DNA of 48,464 nt from Clostridiaceae bacterium. Its GTDB lineage: Bacteria > Bacillota > Clostridia > Saccharofermentanales > Saccharofermentanaceae. Of this stretch, positions 8,884-18,299 are shown piece by piece; positions within the stretch are counted from its first letter, which is position 1; each line of letters begins with the position of its first letter. Position numbers and translations under genes: made by a program. The notes below the pieces were generated by a model that searched no databases, was not told where the DNA came from, and worked only from the letters and a program-made list of their open reading frames with translations. Location: NCBI GenBank assembly GCA_012718915.1, contig JAAYBI010000028.1:1-48464 (forward strand). The letters are read 5' to 3'.

Positions 8884-10072
8884 TTGACGTACCTCCCGCT
8901 TTAAGTCGACCTCGATATTGGCCAATAGCCTCGACATCTTTATCTCCTCGGCCGGAAATCGTGATGACCACCAGATCGTCCGTTCCGAATTGTTCCTTAA
9001 GTTTTATGAGCAGCGCGACAGCATGTGAGCTCTCGATGGCAGGGATAATCCCTTCAATGCGGCTGAGATACTCGAATGCGTCAACCGCTTCATCGTCGGT
9101 GACGGGAAAGTATTCCGCACGACCGATTTCATTGAGATATGCGTGCTCCGGCCCAATGCCCGGATAGTCGAGTCCGGCAGATATTGAGTAGACAGGAGCA
9201 ATCTGACCTTCATCGTCTTGCAGGAAAATGGATTTCATACCGTGAAAAACGCCGACGCTTCCGCCGCTTATGGATGCAGCGTGTGTTGAAGTATCCATGC
9301 CTCGACCGGCGGCCTCGGATGCAATCAGGCGAACTTCTTGATCTGCAATAAATGGATAGAATGTACCCATTGCGTTGCTTCCGCCACCGACACAAGCGAC
9401 CAAAGCGGTGGGCAGACGATGATAACGATCCAAGGTCTCGTTTCGAATCTCGTCGCCGATAACTCTTTGAAAATCGCGAACGATCTCGGGATAGGGGTGC
9501 GGACCGACCACAGAGCCAATGACATAGAAGGTGTCCGATACCCTTCGCGACCATTCGCGCAAGGCTTCGCTGGTCGCATCTTTCAGCGTTGCAGTTCCGT
9601 CGGTCACAGCGTGGACTTGTGCTCCAAGAAGCTCCATTCGATATACATTCAGTGATTGGCGTCGCATGTCCTCCAATCCCATATATACATCACAGGAAAG
9701 ACCGAGATAAGCAGCCGCGGTCGCGGTTGCGACGCCGTGTTGACCGGCACCGGTCTCTGCAATCAGACGTTTTTTGCCCATTCGAACTGCTAAGAGCGCC
9801 TGTCCGAGAACATTGTTTATCTTGTGAGCACCGGTGTGATTTAAGTCTTCACGCTTGAGAAGCACCGTAAACCCCAAGTCTTTAGACATTCGCTCCGCGT
9901 GATATAAAAGTGAAGGCCTACCCGCATATTCTCTAAGGAATCGCTTATATTCTTCGATGAACAGCGGGTCATTCTGGGCCGTTCTGTAAGCAGTCTCCAG
10001 TTCATTCAACGCGAACATTAATGTTTCAGAGGCGTATTGGCCGCCATAGGACCCGTATCTTCCTTTTTTCAT
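8873..10072 (-). CDS. trpB: Tryptophan synthase beta subunit
   Basis: 399 residues, PLP enzyme condensing indole with serine. [18 protein letters not shown] is the normal opening. The PLP lysine is in [14 protein letters not shown], the phosphate-binding loop is [10 protein letters not shown], and [10 protein letters not shown] is the TrpB1-type motif. Length matches the standard TrpB1 that works with TrpA, not the longer TrpB2. It sits between trpC (39-nt gap) and trpA (overlap). Confidence 0.97.
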   Translation of the reverse strand: MKKGRYGSYGGQYASETLMFALNELETAYRTAQNDPLFIEEYKRFLREYAGRPSLLYHAERMSKDLGFTVLLKREDLNHTGAHKINNVLGQALLAVRMGKKRLIAETGAGQHGVATATAAAYLGLSCDVYMGLEDMRRQSLNVYRMELLGAQVHAVTDGTATLKDATSEALREWSRRVSDTFYVIGSVVGPHPYPEIVRDFQRVIGDEIRNETLDRYHRLPTALVACVGGGSNAMGTFYPFIADQEVRLIASEAAGRGMDTSTHAASISGGSVGVFHGMKSIFLQDDEGQIAPVYSISAGLDYPGIGPEHAYLNEIGRAEYFPVTDDEAVDAFEYLSRIEGIIPAIESSHAVALLIKLKEQFGTDDLVVITISGRGDKDVEAIGQYRGRLKAGGTSNEA

Positions 10073-10111
10073 AAATTGTCCTCTTTTCTCCTTAGGTATC
10101 GAAATCTATCA

Positions 10112-10978
10112 TTATCGTCCGGCTCTGCCGGGGATATCGTCAAATAACTCTTGAATGGCTTTTTCCACGGAATGGTCGCTATCAGAACATCGCATCAGGC
10201 TTTCTCCGACAAGTACGGCACGCACGCCGCTTCGATAGCATCGAGATATGTCTGCTGCCGTGAAAATCCCGCTTTCGGAGACGATAGTTCTTCCTGCGGG
10301 GATCATCGGAGCCAGACGCTCGGTGGTTGCCAAATCGACATGAAATGTATGAAGGTCTCGATTATTGATGCCGATGATACGGACATTGAGATCCAAAGCA
10401 CGCATGAGTTCTTGCATCGTATGGACTTCTAAAAGAACGGAAAGGCCTAAGCTATGAGCAATTACGATGAATTCCTTCAGTATCTCATCCGGCAAAATAG
10501 CCGCAATCAGTAATATAGCGGATGCGCCCAGTATTCTGGCCTCATATATCTGTCCGGCGTCTATTGTAAAATCTTTGCGCAGAATCGGTAAATGGACGGC
10601 CTCTTTAACTTCTGTTAAGTAACGGTCGCAACCTAAGAAGAAATCCTGTTCGGTCAAAACAGAAATGGCCTGAGCTCCGCCATTAGCATATGCAAGTGCC
10701 TGCTTGACAGGGTCGAAATTTTCGCATATGACACCTTTGGAAGGAGAAGCTTTTTTGATTTCTGCAATCAAGGAAAGGGGGGTTGATTGAATGGCCGTCT
10801 CGAAATCGGCCATCGGCTTTGGACTGCTTTCCGCAAGTACCATCAATTCCTTTAAACTGCGGTGTTCCATTCGAGCAATGATACGCTCCTTTTTTTGCGC
10901 CACAATGCGGTCGAGTATCGTGTTCGTCGCGACTGTTTTAATTTTATGTTTTTCGGAGTTAATGATGAATTGACTCAT
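10112..10978 (-). CDS. trpC: Indole-3-glycerol phosphate synthase
   Basis: 288 residues. Ring-closes CdRP to indole-3-glycerol phosphate. Motifs: LIAEIKKASPSKGVI (catalytic Lys), PILRKDFTID (second catalytic Lys), IIGINNRDL and TIVSESGI. Start chosen at ATG 10978, with GAGG about 8 nt upstream; the frame stays open further upstream but that part is not family-like. About 20 residues precede the usual TrpC start region. The protein ends after the IGPS domain, so this is not a TrpC-TrpF fusion; PRA isomerase is missing from the operon. Confidence 0.95.
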   Translation of the reverse strand: MSQFIINSEKHKIKTVATNTILDRIVAQKKERIIARMEHRSLKELMVLAESSPKPMADFETAIQSTPLSLIAEIKKASPSKGVICENFDPVKQALAYANGGAQAISVLTEQDFFLGCDRYLTEVKEAVHLPILRKDFTIDAGQIYEARILGASAILLIAAILPDEILKEFIVIAHSLGLSVLLEVHTMQELMRALDLNVRIIGINNRDLHTFHVDLATTERLAPMIPAGRTIVSESGIFTAADISRCYRSGVRAVLVGESLMRCSDSDHSVEKAIQELFDDIPGRAGR

Positions 10979-11036
10979 AGCTTTTTCCTCTTCTACATAT
11001 TCTACATATTGATTCGTGTTAGATAGGCGTAAGGAA

Positions 11037-12068
11037 CTACATCGATTTGATATCTTCCCGGTTAGTGAAAATTCGGATTTCCTCGACTTTACGTTTGACA
11101 GCTCCGGAATCCAGAGTCTTCTCGGCCATGCGGACAGCTTCTTCAAATGTTTTCGTAAGGCCGGCGACATATATGGTTGCGGCAGCGTTCAAAACGACAA
11201 TATCCCGATGCGGCCCTTTTTCACCATCGAAAATTCTCAATGATATTTCGACATTTTCTTCCGGGGAGCCCCCGATGATATCGGACAATGTACAAGTCGG
11301 CAAGCCGAACATATCCGGAGATATGGTGTACTCCTCGATCCGATCCGGAAAGACTTCCATGACATATGTTTTTCCGGTATTAGTAATCTCATCGGATCCG
11401 TCTTCAGCATGAACGACCAAGGCGTGTTGCTCTCCGAGTTTTTGGAGAGTTTTCGCGATAAATGGCATGATCGAACGATCATAGACCCCGAGGACTTGAG
11501 CCTTTGCACCGGCAGGATTAGACAGAGGACCAAGTACATTGAAAATATTCCTGACCGCCAATTGTCTTCTGACCGGTCCGGCAAACCTCATTGCCGGGTG
11601 AAAGGTCGGTGCGAACATAAAGCCGAAACCTAATTCTTCAACACATTTTTCTACGGCTGAAGGGGACAGACTGATATTGAAACCCAAAGCTTCATAGAAA
11701 TCCGCACTTCCGGAGCGGCTCGAAATACAGCGATTGCCGTGTTTTGCAACACTTGCACCTGCCGCTGCGGCGACCAGGGCTGCGGTTGATGAAATGTTAA
11801 ACGTATTATTGCCGTCGCCGCCTGTTCCGACGGGATCGACACACAGATCAACTTTGGGGTTAATTCGATTGGCGCGCTCACATAGCGCCTTTGCGCCGCC
11901 GGTTATTTCCTCGACAGACTCGCCGTTCATGCGAAGAGCTATCAAAAGGCCCGCGATTTGAATCTCATTAGCTTCTCCGGACATGACTTCGTAAATCGCC
12001 TGATAGCTCTCATCTTCGGATAAGTGATTTCCCTCGACCAGTTTCTTAATGGCATTTGCAATAAACAT
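11037..12068 (-). CDS. trpD: Anthranilate phosphoribosyltransferase
   Basis: 343 residues. Transfers phosphoribose from PRPP to anthranilate. The signature is VDPVGTGGDGNNTFNISSTA (PRPP loop), followed by KHGNRCISSRSGSADFYEALG and MRFAGPVRRQLAVRNIFN. Start taken as ATG 12068, 9 nt after AGAAAGG; ATG 12077 is in frame but abuts that site. It is the first gene behind the Trp T-box leader. There is no glutaminase domain fused to it, consistent with a separate trpG. Confidence 0.95.
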   Translation of the reverse strand: MFIANAIKKLVEGNHLSEDESYQAIYEVMSGEANEIQIAGLLIALRMNGESVEEITGGAKALCERANRINPKVDLCVDPVGTGGDGNNTFNISSTAALVAAAAGASVAKHGNRCISSRSGSADFYEALGFNISLSPSAVEKCVEELGFGFMFAPTFHPAMRFAGPVRRQLAVRNIFNVLGPLSNPAGAKAQVLGVYDRSIMPFIAKTLQKLGEQHALVVHAEDGSDEITNTGKTYVMEVFPDRIEEYTISPDMFGLPTCTLSDIIGGSPEENVEISLRIFDGEKGPHRDIVVLNAAATIYVAGLTKTFEEAVRMAEKTLDSGAVKRKVEEIRIFTNREDIKSM

Positions 12069-12096
12069 TTTGATCATCCTTTCTAAATAAACATAC

Positions 12097-12132
12097 AAAA
12101 AAGCCCTTGCCCCTATATGCAGGGACAAGAGC
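12097..12132 (-). terminator. T-box attenuator terminator of the trp operon
   Basis: On the minus strand, GCTCTTGTCCCT and AGGGGCAAGGGC form a 12-bp stem (two G-U pairs) with loop GCATAT, followed by six T. It lies just after the T-box sequence, so uncharged tRNA-Trp should favour the antiterminator and read-through into trpD. Confidence 0.9.
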
Positions 12133-12370
12133 CTAAACTCCTGCGGTACCACCTTGCTTGACCGTGCGTTAACACGATCCACTCTGATCTCGTACTATCA
12201 TACGAGTCCGCCTGATAACGGGTCGGATCCCCGTCGGTGCCTACTAGATAAATCTTTCGGGCCGCCCTCGTAAGTCCATTCGTCGGAAACCAACCTGTTG
12301 CGATTCCACCATCCGCAACTCTCTATGAAATCAGTCACTCCGAGTACTACTCTTACTCAACAGTTTCTTA
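12133..12370 (-). promoter_or_regulatory. T-box riboswitch leader, tryptophan (UGG specifier)
   Basis: The minus strand carries the T-box sequence AAGGTGGTACCGCAG at 12155-12141, directly before the attenuator. Upstream is the Stem I region with AGAGAG and GATGGTGG elements. The specifier-loop context reads GAATGGACTT; TGG at 12278-12276 is followed by A, the usual pattern, and specifies Trp. This matches the downstream genes. Known mechanism: uncharged tRNA pairs at specifier and T-box and stabilises the antiterminator. The specifier assignment is by eye, without a covariance model. Confidence 0.9.
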
Positions 12371-12382
12371 TAAATTATCGTC

Positions 12383-12411
12383 ATATTATTACGCATTGGC
12401 TGCTCTGTCAA
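12383..12411 (-). promoter_or_regulatory. Promoter of the trp operon
   Basis: Minus strand TTGACA (plus 12406-12411), a 17-bp spacer and TAATAT (plus 12383-12388). It lies just upstream of Stem I of the T-box leader. Confidence 0.8.
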
Positions 12412-12464
12412 TAGTTTTTTCAAAAACGAGAAACGGCCGGGACTTGATCTATATGAAGTGTGTG

Positions 12465-12774
12465 TTACTCATTAATGGTTTCGACGAGATAGATGCTAAT
12501 TCGACTATGGATAATTTCTGCAGTCTCATCCGCCGATTTATCGCCGACAAGATAGTGTTGAAACTCCTCTTCTGCGATGGCATATATAAACTAATCTTGG
12601 ACGTAAAAACCATCTGCAGCAAGAATTATCTCACGGAATTGGCTTTCCCATGACCCAACCGGCGGATAGGGTCGAAGAATCGCATCCGCTGAGTCGAAGC
12701 TTGTCGAATCGTTCGAAACAATTGTGTTAAGGGATTCTTCGTAACGATTTGAATGAAGATATGAATCTTTTCAC
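12465..12774 (-). pseudogene. Remnant of a sugar-type ABC solute-binding protein (C-terminal part)
   Basis: Read on the minus strand, one frame from about 12767 to the stop at 12467-12465 gives about 100 residues. It includes PVGSWESQFREII, then an in-frame TAG at 12593-12591, then YAIAEEEFQHYLVGDKSADE and TAEIIHSRISIYLVETINE. The last part resembles the C-terminus of family 1 (sugar) extracellular solute-binding proteins. A ribosome site AGGAGG (plus 12784-12789) and GTG at 12774 precede it but are one frame off, so a deletion or frameshift plus a nonsense mutation are implied. No permease genes remain nearby. The family call rests on memory of the C-terminal pattern. Confidence 0.65.
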
Positions 12775-12995
12775 ACCGAGTACCTCCTAATAAGCAAATT
12801 AGGTCAATTTTACAAAAAATATATAGTCAAGAAAAATTGAAAGAGTAATTGGTTGACTGTTGCACTTATAGCGATGCCGTTAGATTCAGGTTATAATTGA
12901 TAGTGTAATTAATAACGTTTTCGTTCGGGTCGATACAGATTCGCGAGAATGAAAACTGTGATTTGGAATTGCTATTATCGGAGGCGAGAATACTC

Positions 12996-14186
12996 ATGGG
13001 AAACATCATTGACTATGTCAGAAACGAATTGCGCACATTCGAGGTCGCGCCTTTTAATGATGTAGACAGCCTTGTATTGTCGCAGTTTTCTTATCTCGAC
13101 CTTTCCGATATCGTCGGGGATCCGTTTGAGGATTTGCCGGCGGTTCGGCTCAGGGATTTATATCGAGCGGAGCATTTTTCGCGATATTTCGAAGGAACAT
13201 TTTCTCCGGAGTTGAATTTGCGTTTGCTTGAGGCGATGAGTGCCAGTCCGAGATTTCGAGACATAAAGTTGAATTACTATATCAGCGAGCTGGATGTTGA
13301 GGCGCAGATGCAGTTTTCGGCAACGACGTTTATATTGAATGATGACAACTGTTATATCGCTTTTCGAGGTACAGATGGAACGATTATCGGCTGGAAGGAA
13401 GACTTCAACATGGCGTTTTCGTATCCGCTTCCGTCGCAGGAGGCCGCATTGCTCTATGTGAATGCGGTCTGCGGTTTCTTGCCCGGAAATGTTGGCTTAT
13501 TTGTCGGAGGACATTCCAAAGGCGGCAATTTAGCTGTATATGCGGCGATGAATACACAAAGCAATAATCGCGACCGAATTACTTATATATACAATCATGA
13601 CGGGCCCGGGTTTTCGGAGGAAGTAATTCACAGCGAAGAATATCTCCGTGTGGCGGATCGCATCAGGAAGACTTTGCCGGCGTCTTCCTTGATTGGCATT
13701 CTTTTGCATCATCACAGTCATTATCGCGTGGTTGACAGTAACGCGAAGGGTCTCATGCAACATGATCCATTTACATGGAATGTCGAAGGCGATGATTTTG
13801 TTTGGACCGATGAGCTCCGGGGGGAGTCCGTTCATACGCACCGTACAATCAATCTCTGGTTGTCCAAATTATCACCCGAAAAACGCCGTATGTTCGTGGA
13901 TACATTGTATTCCGTTGTGGAGTCCACGTCTGCAAAATCTCTTTTTGATTTAACCGATGATTGGATGAAGGGGGCGGGGATGGTCATTGCGGCATACAAG
14001 GAACTTGATCCCGAGTCTCGCAAATTTTTGCAAGATACATTTGCCGAACTGGTGAAACTCTCTATAAAAAACCGACGGCCTTCAAGAAAATTATCGATCG
14101 TTAAGACGGTTAACTCCACTGCGATCGGAAACGGAATTTCGGGGGACATTGGTATGGAGCCGCCGGATGATTTCCCGGTTTTTTAG
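12996..14186 (+). CDS. Mbeg1-like (DUF2974) alpha/beta-hydrolase-fold protein
   Basis: 396 residues, no signal peptide or membrane segment, so cytosolic. It resembles the DUF2974/Mbeg1-like family, which has a lipase-type fold: the nucleophile elbow GGHSKGGNLAVYAA places Ser174, and CYIAFRGTDGTIIGWKED (about 119-136) is the lipase-like oxyanion strand. YNHDGPGFSEEV and LLHHHSHYRVVDS in the middle are typical of the family. Start taken as ATG 12996 with GGAGG about 11 nt upstream; an in-frame ATG at 12963 lacks a site. A TATAAT at 12892-12897 may be its -10, without a clear -35. Substrate unknown. Confidence 0.8.
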   Translation: MGNIIDYVRNELRTFEVAPFNDVDSLVLSQFSYLDLSDIVGDPFEDLPAVRLRDLYRAEHFSRYFEGTFSPELNLRLLEAMSASPRFRDIKLNYYISELDVEAQMQFSATTFILNDDNCYIAFRGTDGTIIGWKEDFNMAFSYPLPSQEAALLYVNAVCGFLPGNVGLFVGGHSKGGNLAVYAAMNTQSNNRDRITYIYNHDGPGFSEEVIHSEEYLRVADRIRKTLPASSLIGILLHHHSHYRVVDSNAKGLMQHDPFTWNVEGDDFVWTDELRGESVHTHRTINLWLSKLSPEKRRMFVDTLYSVVESTSAKSLFDLTDDWMKGAGMVIAAYKELDPESRKFLQDTFAELVKLSIKNRRPSRKLSIVKTVNSTAIGNGISGDIGMEPPDDFPVF

Positions 14187-14273
14187 AACCGAAGCGCTAA
14201 GGCGTCGAGCGATTTTCTTGTGGTATAATACGTAGATTATTTATCCTCAATTGCTAACTGAAGGATGGGCTTC

Positions 14274-14978
14274 ATGGGTCTTAAGAAAAAACTATACATC
14301 GCGCATACTTTATGGCTAGGAATTCCATTAGCCATAGTTGGCGGATACTTGGATGCCTATACTTACTTTTATCACGGCGGTGTTTTTGCGAATGCTCAGA
14401 CCGGCAACATGGTATTTCTCGGACTTTCGTTGGCCAGAGGAGCCTTTTCTTCGGCACTTTCATATCTGATTCCGATTGTGGCATTTGCCGCCGGCGTCTT
14501 CCTGACAGAACGGATGAGAAAGAAAAAGTCTGCATTTTGGTTTTTTCAATGGCGGCACATTGTATTGGCGGTGGAGGCATTACTTCTTTTTGTGATTGGG
14601 CTGCTTCCGAATACGATTCCGGACAACGTGGTGAATGTTGTGGTGTCGTTTATCTGTGCGATGCAAGTCAATTCTTTTGCGAAGCTTCATAACAGTGCAT
14701 ATGCTACAACGATGTGTACAGGCAACTTGAAAAGCGCTACGCAGGCTTTGGCGGACTCCATTTACGGTTATGATGCGGAATCGTTTCCGATATTTCTGCG
14801 CTACGTTGCTGTCCTTTTGGCCTTTTGCGCAGGAGCAGCGCTTGGCGCCGTCATGACGAAAGTTCTTGCGGCGAGATCTGCGTGGTTCTGCACGGTGGTG
14901 CTTTTGGGATGTATTGTCTTGTTGTACTCAGATCGATCATCAAATCCCGTTGGGCGCCCGGAGAAGGAGGGAAGATAA
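14274..14978 (+). CDS. YoaK family (DUF1275) membrane protein
   Basis: 234 residues with about six hydrophobic segments. The N-terminal GGYLDAYTYFYHGGVFANAQ followed by TGNMVFLG is the hallmark of the DUF1275/YoaK family, an uncharacterised group of small integral membrane proteins. A second family motif, TTMCTGNLKSATQAL, lies near residue 145. Start chosen at ATG 14274, 8 nt after GAAGGA; ATG 14265 would overlap that site. A TATAAT at 14224-14229 suggests its own promoter. The stop overlaps the next start (TAATG). Function unknown. Confidence 0.85.
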   Translation: MGLKKKLYIAHTLWLGIPLAIVGGYLDAYTYFYHGGVFANAQTGNMVFLGLSLARGAFSSALSYLIPIVAFAAGVFLTERMRKKKSAFWFFQWRHIVLAVEALLLFVIGLLPNTIPDNVVNVVVSFICAMQVNSFAKLHNSAYATTMCTGNLKSATQALADSIYGYDAESFPIFLRYVAVLLAFCAGAALGAVMTKVLAARSAWFCTVVLLGCIVLLYSDRSSNPVGRPEKEGR

Positions 14979-15760
14979 TGCGTTTTCTATCGATATCCAA
15001 TGTCTTGAGATTGCTTTTTTTTCTGCTGGGAGTTTACGGTTTTTATGTATTTTTTAGACCGGTGCTTATCGGTATTATAAATTTTGGAAATGTTGTAGGC
15101 ATGCTGTTTTTTATTTGTACGGCATCGCTTGCCGTATTTTGGCCGGGCTTTGCGAGGCTGGTGGCCGTTATTGCTAAGAAACGATTCGGGAAAATCTTCG
15201 TTATAGGAGTGGCGTTCTTTCTCATTGCGTGTTTTGTCTGGGCGACAATCTTATCCGTGATTATGATTCGAAATATTCTCAGAACTCCGGATCAACGGTC
15301 TACCGTTATCGTATTAGGTTGCAGGGTTAACGGAGAAGAACCTTCATTGGCGCTATCGAGGCGAATTGATGCGGCAATTGAGTATCTTGAGGAATATCCG
15401 AAGAGCGTTGCAATTGTCTCCGGCGGACAAGGTCCGGATGAAGACATTAGTGAGGCAGAAGCGATGCGGCGAAGAATGGTCGATCGAGGCATTGCGCCTG
15501 AACGGATTATTCTGGAGGATCGATCGACTTCAACGTACGAAAATCTTTCGTTTTCAAAGCAGATCATTGAAGAGAATCAGCTGGGAGAAGACACCGTTAT
15601 CATCACAGAGGGATATCACTTGACAAGAGCATTGCATATGGCGGAATCAATGGGCATCGATGCTCAAGTCCTTGCCTCGGATTCGGTTCGGTGGCTTTTG
15701 CCGACATTTTGGGTCCGAGAGTGGTTTGCGATCACAGCTTCTTACTTTTCGAACGGATGA
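14978..15760 (+). CDS. YdcF/SanA family (DUF218) membrane-anchored protein
   Basis: 260 residues. Three N-terminal membrane segments (about 9-29, 36-57, 72-98) are followed by a DUF218 domain with IVLGCRVNGE, SLALSRRIDAA, VSGGQG (148-152), SEAEAMRRRMVDRGI and STSTYENL. The conserved His214 and Arg217 lie in TEGYHLTRAL. The family is linked to envelope and vancomycin-barrier phenotypes in enterobacteria (SanA), but the enzymatic role is unclear. The start overlaps the previous stop, with GGAGGGAAG upstream. The domain probably lies outside or at the membrane. Confidence 0.87.
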   Translation: MRFLSISNVLRLLFFLLGVYGFYVFFRPVLIGIINFGNVVGMLFFICTASLAVFWPGFARLVAVIAKKRFGKIFVIGVAFFLIACFVWATILSVIMIRNILRTPDQRSTVIVLGCRVNGEEPSLALSRRIDAAIEYLEEYPKSVAIVSGGQGPDEDISEAEAMRRRMVDRGIAPERIILEDRSTSTYENLSFSKQIIEENQLGEDTVIITEGYHLTRALHMAESMGIDAQVLASDSVRWLLPTFWVREWFAITASYFSNG

Positions 15761-15958
15761 GGTAGGCAATTCTTACAAATATCGGAATTTAAGATCGATC
15801 GGGTGTCCGTTTGCACATTTTCTTATAAATATCCACGCCCGCAACTTTTCTCTGACAATGAATTAATTGCTGAAATACATTGCAACCGCGAATCCACACC
15901 TTGCGTGTTATAATGAATTCGAAAGCGTTGTTGTTTGTGATAGAAAGAGGTGGTAGTT

Positions 15959-16783
15959 ATGCCGCTGTCTGCTGTTTACACTGTTCCTCACCCGCCGCTT
16001 TTGATTCCGGAAGTCGGACGCGGAGAAGAACTTCTTATCCGTGACACATTGTTGTCGATGGAACGCGTCGGTCAAGAGATTGCGGAAATCAAGCCGAGCA
16101 CGATAATTGTCATATCTCCGCATGCGCCATATATGAATGATCGGTTTGTTATTTCCGCTGACCACTCACTATACGGCGATATGAGACGTTTTCGAGCCCC
16201 CCTGGTATCCGTTCGGAAGAATATTGATGTATCTCTTGCCAGCAAGATATACACCGAGTCTCTTTGCAAATCAATTCCCGTGTTGCTCCATGAGGAGGAT
16301 ATGTTTGTTGATCACGGTGCCATCGTGCCACTCTATTTTATCGACAAATACTTCCGTGATTATAATCTGGTTCTCATCTCGCTATCCGGTTTGTCGACCG
16401 AAGCGCATTTTATGTTTGGACAGAGCATTGCCAAAGCGGCATCTTCCTTCGAGGGGCGAGTCGTCTTAATCGCAAGCGGAGATCTTTCACACCGATTGAC
16501 ACAAGACGGTCCGTACGGATTTACTCCGGAGGGGCCGGTATTTGATCGAATCATTACAGAGTATCTTCGCAACGGACAAGTCGATGAAATCCGAAATATT
16601 GATCCGGATTTAGCAGAAAAGGCGGCAGAGTGCGGCCTTCGATCATTGATTATTATGTCCGGAGCCCTTTCCGGACAAGATTTTTCGTCGGAATTTTTCT
16701 CTTATGAGGGACCGTTCGGGGTGGGTTATGCCGTCTGTGGTTTTGATTTGGAAGATAATTTGCGGTTTGCGGATTTGCCTTAG
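15959..16783 (+). CDS. MEMO/LigB-like protein of the AmmeMemoRadiSam cluster
   Basis: 274 residues of the class III extradiol dioxygenase (LigB) fold. Metal-ligand-type motifs are TVPHPPLLIPE (His11), ISPHAPYMND, DHGAIVPLYFI and IASGDLSHRL, the arrangement seen in MEMO-like proteins. Start at ATG 15959, 8 nt after AAGAGG; GTG 15950 is less likely. A TATAAT lies at 15909-15914. It is followed by AMMECR1 and radical SAM genes on the same strand, a partnership conserved in bacteria and archaea. In such clusters a catechol dioxygenase activity is not demonstrated, so a ring-cleavage role should not be assumed. Confidence 0.85.
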   Translation: MPLSAVYTVPHPPLLIPEVGRGEELLIRDTLLSMERVGQEIAEIKPSTIIVISPHAPYMNDRFVISADHSLYGDMRRFRAPLVSVRKNIDVSLASKIYTESLCKSIPVLLHEEDMFVDHGAIVPLYFIDKYFRDYNLVLISLSGLSTEAHFMFGQSIAKAASSFEGRVVLIASGDLSHRLTQDGPYGFTPEGPVFDRIITEYLRNGQVDEIRNIDPDLAEKAAECGLRSLIIMSGALSGQDFSSEFFSYEGPFGVGYAVCGFDLEDNLRFADLP

Positions 16784-16828
16784 TTCGTGAGTGAACCTGC
16801 GAATCCAAGATAGGAGGGAGTTGCTCTC

Positions 16829-17359
16829 ATGGTTCAAGATTCGTTGATTGAGGATCCCTATATTGTACTTGCACGAAAAGCGCTTGAGGAATATGTCATG
16901 AGCGGCAGGGTCATTGACGTCCCTGCGGACTTGCCGGAAGAAATGTACAAGACAAAGGCCGGAACTTTTGTATCGCTGAAGATTGCAGGGCAACTTCGCG
17001 GTTGTATCGGGACAATATATCCGACTGCAATATCGGTCGCTGAGGAGATTATCAGAAACGCCATTGAAGCCGGCACTTCAGACCCTCGATTTATGCCGGT
17101 TACTGCCGCTGAGATGAAGCATTTGGATTATAGCGTTGATGTCCTCAGTCCTTCGGAACCGATTTCGGATATTTCAGAACTCGACCCCTTTCGATACGGT
17201 GTGATTGTATCTTATAAGGGGCGTCGAGGTCTTCTTCTACCGGATTTAGAAGGCGTAGATACCGTTGAACTTCAGCTTTCTATTGCACTTTCGAAAGCCG
17301 GAATTTCTTCTGACGCCGACTATTCGATTCAGCGCTTTGAGGTCATCCGTCACCAATGA
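16829..17359 (+). CDS. AMMECR1 domain protein
   Basis: 176 residues, cytosolic. The diagnostic motif is LRGCIGTI at residues 56-63, preceded by [11 protein letters not shown] and followed by [14 protein letters not shown] and the [11 protein letters not shown] strand. AMMECR1 is universally distributed, with a human homologue linked to a developmental syndrome; its biochemical role is not settled. GGAGGG lies upstream of ATG 16829. It overlaps the radical SAM gene by 4 nt, so the two are translationally coupled and probably act together. Confidence 0.93.
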   Translation: MVQDSLIEDPYIVLARKALEEYVMSGRVIDVPADLPEEMYKTKAGTFVSLKIAGQLRGCIGTIYPTAISVAEEIIRNAIEAGTSDPRFMPVTAAEMKHLDYSVDVLSPSEPISDISELDPFRYGVIVSYKGRRGLLLPDLEGVDTVELQLSIALSKAGISSDADYSIQRFEVIRHQ

Positions 17360-18174
17360 ATGCGATATGCGAGATTTGCCCTCATCATTGCCAATTGAAA
17401 GTCGGACAGGTCGGCTTTTGTCACGCTCGGCAAAATATTGACGGCGTCATCAAGAGCATCAGTTATGGGAAAGTGACCTCAATTGCGTTGGACCCGATTG
17501 AAAAGAAGCCGCTCAAACACTTTTTTCCGGGTAGCTACATCTTATCAGTCGGTAGTTTTGGATGTAATTTGCGCTGCCCATTTTGCCAAAACTATGAGAT
17601 ATCAATGGCCGACGAGCAATCCTCGAGCATTTCATTTTATTCGCCGGAGACACTCGTTGAACTCGCACTTCGATATCGTGAACTTGGAAACATTGGTATT
17701 GCGTTCACTTATAATGAGCCACTAATAGGTTATGAGTATGTCGCGGAGACGTCTGTGCTTGCAAGACATAATGGACTGGAAACGGTTTTGGTTACAAATG
17801 GGTATATCAATGAAGATCCGTTGCTTGAATTATTACCCAATATCAGTGCCTTGAATATTGATCTTAAGTCATTTTCTCCGGAATTCTACTCGCGAATTAA
17901 AGGAGATCTGGATACGGTTAAGAGAAGTATTGAGATTGCTTCGCGGCTCGCCAATGTTGAGGTAACGACCTTAATCGTTCCCGGAGAGAATGACACGGAT
18001 GAGGAAATGAGAAATCTGGCGAAGTGGCTTGCGAGCGTCGATTCGGAGATTCCGTATCACATCACGGCGTTCTATCCGAGATATAAAATGACTGATCGAG
18101 GTCGAACGAGAGAAGAAACAATCCGGAGACTCGCAAATATTGCATCCCAATATCTTCGCTATGTATATGCGTAA
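17356..18174 (+). CDS. amrS: AmmeMemoRadiSam system radical SAM enzyme
   Basis: 272 residues. The radical SAM cluster motif CNLRCPFC has Cys70, Cys74 and Cys77. An N-terminal set Cys5, Cys8, Cys12 and Cys22 ([14 protein letters not shown]) is typical of the AmrS/PflA-like group and may bind further metal. [16 protein letters not shown] is a strongly conserved AmrS segment. Most AmrS proteins are longer at the N-terminus by one to two dozen residues; here the ATG overlaps the AMMECR1 stop (ATGA), which supports it as genuine. The reaction is unknown. Confidence 0.92.
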   Translation: MNAICEICPHHCQLKVGQVGFCHARQNIDGVIKSISYGKVTSIALDPIEKKPLKHFFPGSYILSVGSFGCNLRCPFCQNYEISMADEQSSSISFYSPETLVELALRYRELGNIGIAFTYNEPLIGYEYVAETSVLARHNGLETVLVTNGYINEDPLLELLPNISALNIDLKSFSPEFYSRIKGDLDTVKRSIEIASRLANVEVTTLIVPGENDTDEEMRNLAKWLASVDSEIPYHITAFYPRYKMTDRGRTREETIRRLANIASQYLRYVYA

Positions 18175-18226
18175 TTGGATTCTTATGACTCTTTTCCATA
18201 AAAGGGTAGTTCAGAACAACAGATGA

Positions 18227-18255
18227 AAACGGCACCGTCGAAAGCGGTGCCGTTT
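18227..18255. terminator. Bidirectional terminator between amrS and hcp
   Basis: AAACGGCACCG at 18227-18237 pairs perfectly with CGGTGCCGTTT at 18245-18255 around a 7-nt loop. T runs are short on both sides (TTT on plus, TTTT on minus). The position between convergent genes supports termination in both directions. Confidence 0.75.
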
Positions 18256-18299
18256 GGGTGAATTTCTTGTGATAGCCGAATTGATCTGATAGATCGTTT

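Noticed and set aside
12396-12653. Plus-strand 85-codon frame
   Set aside because: It runs across the trp promoter and the minus-strand pseudogene, with no ribosome site and no family resemblance.
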